A DNA stretch of 58,553 nt, taken from positions 1 to 58,553 of the forward strand of contig JAQWBQ010000017.1 of the NCBI GenBank assembly GCA_028706295.1, given 5' to 3'. Position numbers and translations under genes: made by a program. Shown here piece by piece: positions 8,086-16,126 of this stretch. The stretch comes from Bacteroidales bacterium. GTDB taxonomy: Bacteria > Bacteroidota > Bacteroidia > Bacteroidales > FEN-979. Within the stretch, counting starts at the first letter, position 1; the number at the start of each line of letters is the position of its first letter. The notes beneath the pieces are model-generated. The model was not told the DNA's origin, made no database searches, and saw only the letters and a program-made list of their open reading frames with translations.

Positions 8086-8808
8086 ATGATGATCATTTAC
8101 CTGATTCTGGTACTGACCGTAATTGCCAGCGGATCGCTGATCTTTTTTTTCAAATCGGGCGATCAGCGGTTGATGAAGTTTTTACTTGCTTTCAGCGGGG
8201 CCTTCCTGATCGGGATTACGTTTCTGATTCTGATCCCGGAAGTTTACCGGGAGGCAACCGTTTTCACGGGGCTGTTTGTATTGCTGGGATTTGTTCTTCA
8301 GCTTTTTCTGGAACTCATCACCGAGGGCGCCGAACACGGCCATAAACACACGCATTCGGACGACGAGCGGGTGTCGCCTTTTCTCCTGCTCATCGGTTTG
8401 TGTATCCATGCATTCCTTGAAGGGATGCCCCTGGTAAAGAATCTCGGCGACGGGCTGACCCGTTCGCTGGTCAGCGGAATCGTGGTTCATAACATTCCGA
8501 TCTCACTGACCCTGATGGGGTTGTTCCTGCACTACGGTTTGTCGATGCGGAAAGCCTTTGTATTTTTATTTGTATTTGCCATGATGACGCCCCTGGGCTC
8601 GGTTTTCAGCCGGATACTGGATTCTTCGCTGACTGTGTCGGTTGCGTCTTATTCAAATTATATCCTTGCCGTGGTGGTGGGTATTTTTTTACATGTATCT
8701 ACTACCATTCTTTTTGAAACCGAGGAGAATCACCGGTACAATATGCAGAAATTTGTCACGATCTTATCAGGACTGGCGATCGCTTTTGCGATTTCTTTTT
8801 TTGAATGA
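8086..8808 (+). CDS. ZIP family divalent metal transporter
   Basis: A 240-residue polytopic membrane protein with about eight transmembrane segments, typical of the ZIP (Zrt/Irt-like) family that moves zinc or other divalent cations into the cytoplasm. A histidine-rich cytoplasmic loop (EHGHKHTHSDDE, about 84-96) lies between TM3 and TM4. TM4 carries HAFLEGMPL and TM5 carries HNIPISL, positions where the family places its metal ligands. The TM5 motif lacks the usual second Glu/His (HExPHE), so affinity or specificity may differ. It lies 61 nt downstream of the cyclase-like gene with a hairpin between them and may be read partly with that operon. The next element downstream is the tRNA-Leu promoter, which begins 7 nt after its stop. 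Confidence 0.9.
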   Translation: MMIIYLILVLTVIASGSLIFFFKSGDQRLMKFLLAFSGAFLIGITFLILIPEVYREATVFTGLFVLLGFVLQLFLELITEGAEHGHKHTHSDDERVSPFLLLIGLCIHAFLEGMPLVKNLGDGLTRSLVSGIVVHNIPISLTLMGLFLHYGLSMRKAFVFLFVFAMMTPLGSVFSRILDSSLTVSVASYSNYILAVVVGIFLHVSTTILFETEENHRYNMQKFVTILSGLAIAFAISFFE

Positions 8809-8814
8809 GAAATC

Positions 8815-8845
8815 TTTGTCGGTATTAAAAAAATATTTACTTTTG
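8815..8845 (+). promoter_or_regulatory. tRNA-Leu promoter (perfect Bacteroidetes consensus)
   Basis: TTTG at 8815-8818, a 19-nt spacer and TACTTTTG at 8838-8845 match the Bacteroidetes consensus exactly, including spacing. The predicted start is near 8852, about 44 nt before the first tRNA. Confidence 0.9.
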
Positions 8846-8895
8846 CAGTCCCTTTTGAAACCCAGAACCCTTAACCCACACCGCACACAGATATT

Positions 8896-8978
8896 GCCCA
8901 GGTGGTGAAATTGGTAGACACGCTACTTTGAGGGGGTAGTGGCCTCAGGCTGTGCAAGTTCGAGTCTTGTCCTGGGCA
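8896..8978 (+). tRNA. tRNA-Leu (anticodon GAG)
   Basis: A class II tRNA with a long variable arm. Acceptor strands GCCCAGG (8896-8902) and CCTGGGC (8971-8977) pair fully. The anticodon stem CTACT/GGTAG encloses loop TTGAGGG, giving anticodon GAG, which reads CUC/CUU leucine codons. The T-loop is GTTCGAGTC. CCA is not encoded (the sequence after the discriminator A is CCC), so it must be added by nucleotidyltransferase. It is first in a two-tRNA transcript. Confidence 0.96.
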
Positions 8979-9067
8979 CCCGGTGAGCTGATTCGCAGGA
9001 ATCAAAACTCAGGGTCAGAAATCCGGACGGATTTTTGTCCGAAACCGATTTACGTTCTTTCATAATT

Positions 9068-9154
9068 GCCCGGATGGCGGAATTGGTAGACGCGCTAGTT
9101 TCAGGGACTAGTGTCCGTACGGATGTGCAGGTTCGAGTCCTGTTCCGGGCACCA
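9068..9154 (+). tRNA. tRNA-Leu (anticodon CAG)
   Basis: A second class II leucine tRNA, 89 nt after the first. Acceptor strands GCCCGGA (9068-9074) and TCCGGGC (9144-9150) pair fully. The stem CTAGT/ACTAG encloses loop TTCAGGG, giving anticodon CAG for CUG codons. Unlike its neighbour, the CCA end is encoded (9152-9154). It is followed by a strong terminator. Confidence 0.96.
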
Positions 9155-9174
9155 AAGAAGGCAGTGAGATAGTG

Positions 9175-9212
9175 AAAAGGCGAAATAGTGAAGACTGTAT
9201 CGCCTTTTTTTG
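9175..9212 (+). terminator. rho-independent terminator after the tRNA-Leu pair
   Basis: AAAGGCGA and TCGCCTTT pair around a loop of about 16 nt, followed by a run of T. It closes the two-tRNA transcript before the promoter of the lipoprotein gene at 9304. Confidence 0.8.
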
Positions 9213-9274
9213 TTTTCTGTTTGTTAATGCCTTGGTCAATCAGAAGAAAATTTCCGCGTTGCCTATAAAACACT

Positions 9275-9282
9275 TACCTTTG
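9275..9282 (+). promoter_or_regulatory. promoter -7 box for lipoprotein gene
   Basis: TACCTTTG matches TAnnTTTG. The -33 position (9252-9255) reads TTCC, a weak match. The predicted start is near 9289, 15 nt upstream of the ATG at 9304. Confidence 0.6.
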
Positions 9283-9303
9283 TATTCCATATTTTAATCT
9301 GTC

Positions 9304-9774
9304 ATGAAGCGAATTAGCATACTTGCATTCCTGTTGATTCTGATTTCTTCAGGAATCATCTTCCATTCCTGCAAAAAAAGCGAGTCGACTCCGGTACAAC
9401 CCGATTATCCGCAACTGATCGGCACCTGGGAGGGTCTTACTTCGCAAAACCAGTCGATCAGGCTGACCGTGATCGCCGTCAGCGATATTCTGGTCGTTTC
9501 AACATACAAATACAACGTGATCAAGTATGATACCGGTTCATCATACAGGGTTATGGAATACAACGTACCCTCTTCGACCATTGTAACTTCTATCGTCGAC
9601 AAGTACTTTAAATTCAGGCCTTATGGTGGATATTCCTACAACGATTACCTGAAAGGCACCTTTGATTCGGATTCGTTGAAGCTGAAAGGCAGATTCAACA
9701 CCTCCTTCCCGAATCTTTCAGGAACGGCGACCGACAGTGTCACAGGCAGTTTTACTGCCTTGAAGGTCAAGTAG
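9304..9774 (+). CDS. small lipoprotein, unknown function
   Basis: A 156-residue predicted lipoprotein. The N-terminus has a charged start, a hydrophobic stretch and the lipobox FHSCKKS with the acylated cysteine at C23. The mature part begins with a short Ser/Pro linker and continues with GTWEGLTSQ and beta-rich sequence ending GSFTALKVK. This is the pattern of small lipocalin-like lipoproteins common in Bacteroidota, but I recognise no specific family. It has its own promoter and terminates head-on with lpxD, whose stop overlaps it by 8 nt. The function is unknown. Confidence 0.75.
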   Translation: MKRISILAFLLILISSGIIFHSCKKSESTPVQPDYPQLIGTWEGLTSQNQSIRLTVIAVSDILVVSTYKYNVIKYDTGSSYRVMEYNVPSSTIVTSIVDKYFKFRPYGGYSYNDYLKGTFDSDSLKLKGRFNTSFPNLSGTATDSVTGSFTALKVK

Positions 9775-10798
9775 CAGGCTTTTGTGATTTTTCAAGTTTC
9801 GTGATCCGCTGATCCAGGTCCGGAAGATTCCGGAAAAGCGCAATGGACCTTCTGAACTTTGAAACCTCCATGGCAGGGGCGCCCAGGTATGCCTGCCCGG
9901 GTTTTGTAAGGCTTTTCGACACAGCGCAGGTTGCCCCGAGAATGGTTCCGTCGGCGATGGTAATGTGACCATTAACGCCGACATGTCCGCTGAACAAACA
10001 GTTTTTTCCGATCCGTGTTGATCCCGCGATCCCTGTTCCTGCCGCCATACATGTATTTTCACCCACCTCGACATTGTGGGCAATGTGGACGAGGTTGTCA
10101 AGCTTGGTGCCTTTACGGATGATGGTGGAGCCGAAGGTTGCCCTGTCGACAGCGCTGTTGGAGCCTATCTCCACGTTATCCTCTATGATGACATTCCCGA
10201 TCTGGGGAACTTTAACATTAACTCCTTCCTGCTGGTTGAACCGGAAACCGTCGCTTCCGATCACCACCCCGGAATGAAAAATGCAGTCATTCCCGATCCG
10301 GTTATCGGAGTAAATCTTCACCCCGGAGAAGAGCGTAGTGTTATCTCCGATAGTGGTATTGTCGTCGATGAACACTTGCGGGTAGATGCGTACATTGTTT
10401 CCGATGACCACGTTTTCGCCGATCACGGCATAGGCTCCTACGTAACAGTCTTCACCGATCCGGGCCGTCGGATCAATTGAACTCAGGGGTGAAATCCCTT
10501 TTTTATTGAATTTGATCTGGTTGTACACTTCGAGGAGTCGGGCAAAGGCCATATCGGCATGTTCGACCCTGATCAAGGTTGGTGTGATACTTCGATCGGG
10601 GATGAAATCTTTATTGACGATGATCACCGTGGCCTTCGTTTGATAGATGTAAGGCGTGTAAAGTGGGTTTGACAGGAATGAAAGCGATCCGGGTTCTCCC
10701 TCTTCAATTTTGGAAAGCCGGGTCACTTCGGCATCGGGATTACCTTCGATGGTTCCGGAAACAAGTCCGGCAATCTGTGCAGCAGTGAACTTTAGCAT
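9767..10798 (-). CDS. lpxD: UDP-3-O-(acyl)glucosamine N-acyltransferase
   Basis: A 343-residue LpxD, which adds the second acyl chain (N-linked, from acyl-ACP) in lipid A synthesis in the cytoplasm. An N-terminal LpxD domain (about 20-90, including GSLSFLSNP) precedes a left-handed beta-helix of hexapeptide repeats (about 105-310) and a C-terminal helix. The catalytic histidine motif is HIAHNVEVGE, H241 corresponding to E. coli His239. The length is normal for the family. The usual neighbours lpxA, fabZ and lpxC are absent; instead it is the last gene of a minus-strand cluster after a TPR protein and a membrane GT-C-like protein, with 12 nt to the latter. That context hints at envelope glycolipid work for the cluster. 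Confidence 0.96.
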   Translation of the reverse strand: MLKFTAAQIAGLVSGTIEGNPDAEVTRLSKIEEGEPGSLSFLSNPLYTPYIYQTKATVIIVNKDFIPDRSITPTLIRVEHADMAFARLLEVYNQIKFNKKGISPLSSIDPTARIGEDCYVGAYAVIGENVVIGNNVRIYPQVFIDDNTTIGDNTTLFSGVKIYSDNRIGNDCIFHSGVVIGSDGFRFNQQEGVNVKVPQIGNVIIEDNVEIGSNSAVDRATFGSTIIRKGTKLDNLVHIAHNVEVGENTCMAAGTGIAGSTRIGKNCLFSGHVGVNGHITIADGTILGATCAVSKSLTKPGQAYLGAPAMEVSKFRRSIALFRNLPDLDQRITKLEKSQKPAT

Positions 10799-10810
10799 GA
10801 TAAAAAGATT

Positions 10811-12526
10811 TTATTTTGGTTTAAGTTTGATGCTGTTAGGGGGAGCAGGCAGCCCTGCCTTGTTTAGATGTAAATATTCTGTAATTCCGGCACGCGTGAT
10901 AACTTTTTTATTCCGGTATAAGATACATTTGTCAGTTTGATAAACCGGAATGAAATCATGATGGATGATCCGGTGAAGCCGTTTAAAGAAAATTCCCTGT
11001 GTCGAATCGATCTGTCCGACGGTGAAGACATAGTCAATAGGCACTGATTTATGGTCGTTGTACATTTCAAAGCTCAGGTAACGCGCGGTATCCTGTGGGT
11101 TCCCCACGAAAAAGTTTGGTCTTGTCGCGTGATTCCAGACGACCGGAAAATATCCCGATTCGCATTCATAGTTGTAGACCATGAGAACAGGCTTATCGAC
11201 GGCGAGGTAATCGACAAAATGACCTGTGAACCAATTGTCCATTAAATATATCGGAAGCACGAGACTGTTCGGTTCAACATGCGCTGAAGCCTTGTTGCAG
11301 GAGATCGCCAGTTTACTCAGATCCTTCAATATAGGGGAGTAATAGATAAGAAGTTTGTAATTTATGACGAGTGCCGCAACGGCAGCGAGGATTCCGATCC
11401 ATTGGGGCATGCGAAAGGTGGAAATAAAGAGGATTGTGGTCAGGAACAGCATCAGTCCGATACGCAGGTTGGTATAGCTCGCGGTTCCGTAAGCGTCGGG
11501 CAGTTTAAAATATAGTAGCAGCATCACCCCGGCCGACAGCAGCAACCACCAGAAGTTCAGTCCTGGCAGGACCCGATAGGAATGTTCCTGGTCGGAAACG
11601 ACATCTGAAAAAAAGCGTTTTAAGAGGTTTCCCAGGTAGAACAGAATTCCGGCCCCGAAAAGAGAAAGAATCAGGTAATAGATCCAGGAGGTGATTTTTC
11701 CTTCGAGGATAGGATTAAAGGAGATGAGTGGTCTTACGGTGCGGAGATATTCGAGCAGGTCGCGCTGAGCGATATAATTCAGTTCCCGCGTTCCCGGCCG
11801 GGTATAGAAGAAATAAACAAACAACGACAGCGGGACCAGGGCGGCGAGTGTCAGGATTCCGGCATCCTTCGCAAGATGCCGGAGGGCTTCACCCGGGGTG
11901 CTTTTCCGGCAGGCCATGGTTCCGAGGGTTTGAATAAAAATATGCAGGGTGATCAGGATCATCAGGATCCCGAAGATTACGATATGTGAAAAGTAGGTGG
12001 CCGCGACGAGGAGGATCAGGGTGAGTATCCGCCTTACATTCCACTTCCGGTTTACCGACCGGATCCAGAATGTAAGGGCAACCAGGCAGAACAGGATGGC
12101 TATACAAAAGTTAAAGAATCCGAAAAAAAAGAACATCGGGTGGGTGAAGGGGAACACGAGATAGCTAAACAGGTAATTGCGGGGAGAAATGGTGATCATC
12201 AGGCGCCTGAAGGCGAACGGAATTCCTGTCAGGAGCAGGATAATCAGTATTTTTTCGGCTAAAAAGGCCGGCATGAAAGTCATCAGGAGGGAGAGGAGCA
12301 GGTGGCTGGTCCAGTTTGGTACCGGTTCGGGGTTTAGTTTGAAAAAAGTATCAAAGAGCTGATTGTCATGAAATACCAGTTGATTGATGATGTTTGCATT
12401 ATAAAGGTGCGAAGCACCATCCATGCTTGGGAAGAACCGGGTGGAGATGAACGGGAAGATGCTGATGATGGTGATGGTGGTGAAGATCATCAATTCGGTA
12501 CGCTTCCATATTCTGGTTTTATCCAT
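10811..12526 (-). CDS. polytopic membrane protein, GT-C glycosyltransferase-like
   Basis: A 571-residue integral membrane protein with roughly ten or more hydrophobic helices in the first 420 residues and a soluble C-terminal part (about 430-571). The first external loop contains FPSMDGASHLYNANII, with an acidic residue soon after TM1, the place where GT-C lipid-sugar-dependent glycosyltransferases carry a catalytic Asp. No specific family motif is recognised, so the GT-C reading is an inference from topology and this loop. It sits 10 nt after the TPR gene and 12 nt before lpxD on the same strand, an arrangement compatible with a role in modifying lipid A or another envelope glycan. Confidence 0.6.
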   Translation of the reverse strand: MDKTRIWKRTELMIFTTITIISIFPFISTRFFPSMDGASHLYNANIINQLVFHDNQLFDTFFKLNPEPVPNWTSHLLLSLLMTFMPAFLAEKILIILLLTGIPFAFRRLMITISPRNYLFSYLVFPFTHPMFFFFGFFNFCIAILFCLVALTFWIRSVNRKWNVRRILTLILLVAATYFSHIVIFGILMILITLHIFIQTLGTMACRKSTPGEALRHLAKDAGILTLAALVPLSLFVYFFYTRPGTRELNYIAQRDLLEYLRTVRPLISFNPILEGKITSWIYYLILSLFGAGILFYLGNLLKRFFSDVVSDQEHSYRVLPGLNFWWLLLSAGVMLLLYFKLPDAYGTASYTNLRIGLMLFLTTILFISTFRMPQWIGILAAVAALVINYKLLIYYSPILKDLSKLAISCNKASAHVEPNSLVLPIYLMDNWFTGHFVDYLAVDKPVLMVYNYECESGYFPVVWNHATRPNFFVGNPQDTARYLSFEMYNDHKSVPIDYVFTVGQIDSTQGIFFKRLHRIIHHDFIPVYQTDKCILYRNKKVITRAGITEYLHLNKAGLPAPPNSIKLKPK

Positions 12527-12536
12527 GGCGCAGGGT

Positions 12537-14768
12537 TTAGAAATCGGCGAGAAATTTGAGATAATCTTTAATCAGCGGGATTTCGGAAGGAGGGATCCCG
12601 TTTTTAATCAGGCCGGGTGCATCTTCACTGAATGCCGCAATCAGTTCCTCTCTGGCTACAGAAGGTCTGGAGAGGCTTTGGCGATAAAGGGAAAACGCCT
12701 CTTTACGGTTTCCGAGACAGAGATTGACATGACCGGCGTTCATCAGGTCGTAGACCGACGGATTGCTGTCGAGACTCAGGATCTCTGCATAGAGTTCGAG
12801 GGCTTGTTGTGGTTGTCCGAGTAAAAAGTGGCACCAGGCAGCCGGCCTGAGGACTTTCAGGTTTTCGGGAGCAAAGAACCGGAGTTTGAGGTAATGATGC
12901 AGGGCCTGGTCATAATCTTTCAGATGAAGGAGGCACTGACCGATCTGGAGTTGAAGGGTGAGATCGTCGGGTTGAAGGTCCGCTGCATCCCTGAAGTACC
13001 GGAGCGCCTCAGTATAGTTCAGTACTTTAATGCTGCACCAGCCAAGTTTTTTCAGGATCCATTGGCGGTCGGAATCAAAAAGTTCAGCCTTTTTGTAGTA
13101 TTCGATGGCTTCGGGATACCGTTCAGCTTTTTGAAAACAATATCCGATCTTTTCGAAATACTCATGTTGGGGTCCATTCTTTTCCATTAACAGTTGATAG
13201 GCCTCAATGGCTTGCGAATAGTTGTTCTTCTCGAAGTGAAATGCCGCGATCCGCTCTGCGAGCGCCGGTCGGTAGAAATAGTCATTGTAGAAGTTCAATT
13301 TACAGAACATCATCTGTAGCTGGAAAACATCGTCGAATTCTCCCCGGTGCTGATAGAGCTTGAAAAACCTGTATAGATCCTGGATGTACTGGATATAAAC
13401 CGCGTTAGAGGATATTGATTGATCGAGAATCTGTTCTTCGGAGGCCAGCTCTTTCATCTGGGCGAATTCGGCTTCGAAATTGGTCAGGATCATTGAGCGT
13501 TGCTGGTCGGGAATAGCCCTGAAGTTGATGGCAAAGGAATATTTATCAGAATTACAGATATAGAATGCCTTCCCGAGGCTGTCGAGAAGTCGGTACCGGA
13601 TGTCCTCCTGAGATGCGGTCATCTCCTGCAATTCCGGGTTTTCGATGTAAAAGGGAATAAACCAGTTGCTGATCTGGGTAAAAAAGTCGAACCGTTTCAA
13701 CTGGGCAAAAGTGCTCATGAAGACATCGCCGCCTTCCATCTGAAGCCGGGAGAACTTTTCGATTTTTTCGAAAAGTCCCGGAACTTCTTCAATCATATCT
13801 TTCCATCCCGGGTTTTTGCCTTCCAGCGACTCATCCTCTGTAAGGTCATTCAGTTGAAGCTTGTCTTCGATTTTCGGCATCATCTTCTGCATCTCAGGCA
13901 GGACCTCGGTTTCAAACTCCCGGGTGATCTTTTCCGTTTCACGAGCCTGTAAAAGCTGCAGGAGAATCAGCTCGACTTCGGGAAGCAGGTTTTCATCCGA
14001 AGTCATCGCTTTGAGACCGGAAGGGATCTCCGGGTAAAGGTGTAACCGGTCATCGTACCGCAACATGGCGAGGATCAGTCCGATCAGCGCCCGCTGGTAC
14101 ACCTGTTCTTCCCGGGATTCAACAAACCCGATCAGGAGCAGGAATTTACGCGGATCGAAATAATCGAGGAGCCCCAGTGTTATAGCGCTGACAATCATGC
14201 ATTTCTCGTACCATGGAATTTGGGATGAACGGTTTATCCGATTGACCAGCCGAACATAATCGTCGTTATATTTTAAAGTCAGCCAAAGAATCCTGAAAAT
14301 GTGATCAGCGAGTATTGATCTTCTACGGGTTTCGTTCACTGGTTCTGTTCCGCTGATCTCGGTTTCTTCGAAAAGTTTGTTTAATTCTCCATGAAAGAAA
14401 TACTCTTCGATCCGGTTGATGCAGGTTTCGGGATCATCTGTGAAAAAGTGTTTGATCTCCCGCCGGTAGCCATTTTTCAATCGGGTGACCGGCTGAAGGA
14501 AAATTTCACGGAAGTCATCGCCGACGGTGAGTATCTCCTGGCACAAGTTTGTGAGGATGGCTTCGCGCTGCGGGTCATCGGATCCGTCGATGGCATAGTG
14601 CAAAAGGTTTCTGTATGTTCTGGTCAGGTTCCCGATCTGGTCATCAAATTCATAGTGGTCGGTTATCCGTTGAAATCTGTTCAGCAGGTCAAGTGCCTCC
14701 TTGATCTCATGGGTTTTAACCAATCCGGCCAGTTGCCGGTATTTTTCATTGGCCTCTGATCGTTCCAT
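12537..14768 (-). CDS. large TPR-repeat protein
   Basis: A 743-residue protein with no signal peptide, so probably cytoplasmic. The first ~480 residues are helical and unrecognised. From about 500 to 700 there are consecutive tetratricopeptide repeats, for example FEKIGYCFQKAERYPEAIEYY, ILKKLGWCSIKVLNYTEALRYF, LQIGQCLLHLKDYDQALHHY and PAAWCHFLLGQPQQALELY (each listed in shortened form). TPRs mediate protein-protein contacts, so it is likely a scaffold. It starts the minus-strand cluster with the GT-C-like protein and lpxD. No enzymatic motif is seen. Confidence 0.8.
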   Translation of the reverse strand: MERSEANEKYRQLAGLVKTHEIKEALDLLNRFQRITDHYEFDDQIGNLTRTYRNLLHYAIDGSDDPQREAILTNLCQEILTVGDDFREIFLQPVTRLKNGYRREIKHFFTDDPETCINRIEEYFFHGELNKLFEETEISGTEPVNETRRRSILADHIFRILWLTLKYNDDYVRLVNRINRSSQIPWYEKCMIVSAITLGLLDYFDPRKFLLLIGFVESREEQVYQRALIGLILAMLRYDDRLHLYPEIPSGLKAMTSDENLLPEVELILLQLLQARETEKITREFETEVLPEMQKMMPKIEDKLQLNDLTEDESLEGKNPGWKDMIEEVPGLFEKIEKFSRLQMEGGDVFMSTFAQLKRFDFFTQISNWFIPFYIENPELQEMTASQEDIRYRLLDSLGKAFYICNSDKYSFAINFRAIPDQQRSMILTNFEAEFAQMKELASEEQILDQSISSNAVYIQYIQDLYRFFKLYQHRGEFDDVFQLQMMFCKLNFYNDYFYRPALAERIAAFHFEKNNYSQAIEAYQLLMEKNGPQHEYFEKIGYCFQKAERYPEAIEYYKKAELFDSDRQWILKKLGWCSIKVLNYTEALRYFRDAADLQPDDLTLQLQIGQCLLHLKDYDQALHHYLKLRFFAPENLKVLRPAAWCHFLLGQPQQALELYAEILSLDSNPSVYDLMNAGHVNLCLGNRKEAFSLYRQSLSRPSVAREELIAAFSEDAPGLIKNGIPPSEIPLIKDYLKFLADF

Positions 14769-14799
14769 TCCGGTTTGTTTTGATGGGGTGTCGGATCAA

Positions 14800-15954
14800 T
14801 TAAAAACGAACCCCTGTGGTAAAAATTATAGATTGCATAAAATCGGAGGTGTTGGAATAAAAGACCTTGTTCCCGTTGTTTGCATGCAGATACCGGTAGG
14901 CAGCCCTGATATACCCGAATGAAACGGGTTTGTATTCAAAACTTACTGTAAATCCACGGGTGGATAAGCCGGTCACTTTATTGTCATAGGTATAGAAACC
15001 GGTCAGGAATCCGTGCGGATCATCAAGGTACTCGAATCGTGCGGTCAGTGCAAATAACTTGTTAATCTGATAATTTGCCTGGACAAATCCAGAGCACATC
15101 AGGGCAGTCTTATTGGTGTCGGGAGGTAATTGTGAGTTCGTTTGCACGGCAAAGTCGAACTGTCCGGTCAGATCGATTGATTTGGTCGGGAAATACCGGA
15201 TTATGATGTTGTTGTAAACAATATCGTTATTCACTTCTGCATCGACCAGTGCCTGGTTTCCGAAAAAGTTGTTATAGGTTAACGAGAGTTTTTTCCAGGG
15301 CTCGTAAGTCAGGAACATAATGCCTGCCATGTGTGTGTTTTGAGAATATGCGAGTGAAAAAGGGTTACCGATCATGAGACCGCCACTGAATTTAGGTGTG
15401 AAGCGGTAAGAAAGTTTGGCGCCGAGAACGCTACCCGGTTCATAATATCCTCCCACGGTGACAACACTGATCTGATTAATCACAGGCCAGGATGATTCGA
15501 TTCCGATCGGGTTGAGCATGTACCCGAAATCGAGCCAGAGGTCCTTGACAATTCTGAATCCAAAATTTGCCTGCCGAAGGGTCTTGATGAATTGCATCTC
15601 AGGGGCCGCCAGCAGGTTGGGGGCATCGCCGTACTGAATAGCCAGTTTCCCTCTTACTTTTTCAGCATTGTAATAAAATTCCAGTGCAGCGACATTCATT
15701 CTGATCTGGTCCTGAATCGGACAGTTTCCCGAAAAGGGTATGAGGTTGGAAGTGTCCTTTTGCGACATAATCGTCCAATTGTAGTAAGCATCGATATAGA
15801 GCCCGAAAGTGAAGTTGTTCAGTTTGCCCAAAATCTTACTTTTCAGGGCATTGGCAAGACTATCGGTTCCCTGTTGTGCCGGCGACCGCATGGGAACGGA
15901 ACACATGGCCAGAACCAGGAAGTTGAACGTGAGCAGGCAAATTTTTCTTCGCAT
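14800..15954 (-). CDS. outer-membrane porin, OmpL-like beta-barrel (BBP2 type)
   Basis: A 384-residue outer-membrane protein. I use ATG 15954 (MRRKICLLTF) because it begins directly with a signal peptide (cut near SPAQQG); a longer reading to 16056 adds 34 hydrophobic residues that do not fit. The mature chain shows alternating aromatic and polar strands, with FTFGLYIDAYYNW near the start and RMNVAALEFYYNAEKVRG and the C-terminal YIRAAYRYLHANNGN region (ending in a Phe). This is the style of the putative beta-barrel porin-2 family. Its substrate is not evident. It is divergent from the 895-residue secreted protein at 16127. Confidence 0.8.
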   Translation of the reverse strand: MRRKICLLTFNFLVLAMCSVPMRSPAQQGTDSLANALKSKILGKLNNFTFGLYIDAYYNWTIMSQKDTSNLIPFSGNCPIQDQIRMNVAALEFYYNAEKVRGKLAIQYGDAPNLLAAPEMQFIKTLRQANFGFRIVKDLWLDFGYMLNPIGIESSWPVINQISVVTVGGYYEPGSVLGAKLSYRFTPKFSGGLMIGNPFSLAYSQNTHMAGIMFLTYEPWKKLSLTYNNFFGNQALVDAEVNNDIVYNNIIIRYFPTKSIDLTGQFDFAVQTNSQLPPDTNKTALMCSGFVQANYQINKLFALTARFEYLDDPHGFLTGFYTYDNKVTGLSTRGFTVSFEYKPVSFGYIRAAYRYLHANNGNKVFYSNTSDFMQSIIFTTGVRF

Positions 15955-16068
15955 ATGTTTGACTTTGTATCTGTTAATGGAAACGATAAAGTACTGAGAA
16001 TACAGCAGGGTTAAGGTTAAGTTCAAAAATAAGGAAAATATGGAGACTTCATTCATCTTCGCCTTTCT

Positions 16069-16099
16069 TTTTTAAGTGGGATGAAAATCCATAATTTTG
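16069..16099 (+). promoter_or_regulatory. promoter for the gene at 16127
   Basis: TAATTTTG at 16092-16099 with TTTT at 16069-16072, spaced by 19 nt, closely matches the Bacteroidetes consensus. The predicted start is near 16106, about 21 nt before the ATG. Confidence 0.75.
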
Positions 16100-16126
16100 T
16101 AACCTCCTTACCTACGAATATTCCTG

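Noticed and set aside
8923-9273. Minus-strand reading frame of 116 residues across the two tRNA-Leu genes.
   Set aside because: It is the antisense translation of tRNA-Leu (the familiar RNRTRTCTSVRTLVPETSAST-like string, a known annotation artefact).
15955-16056. 34-residue N-terminal extension of the porin.
   Set aside because: A clean signal peptide begins at ATG 15954; the extension would place a second hydrophobic segment in front of it.
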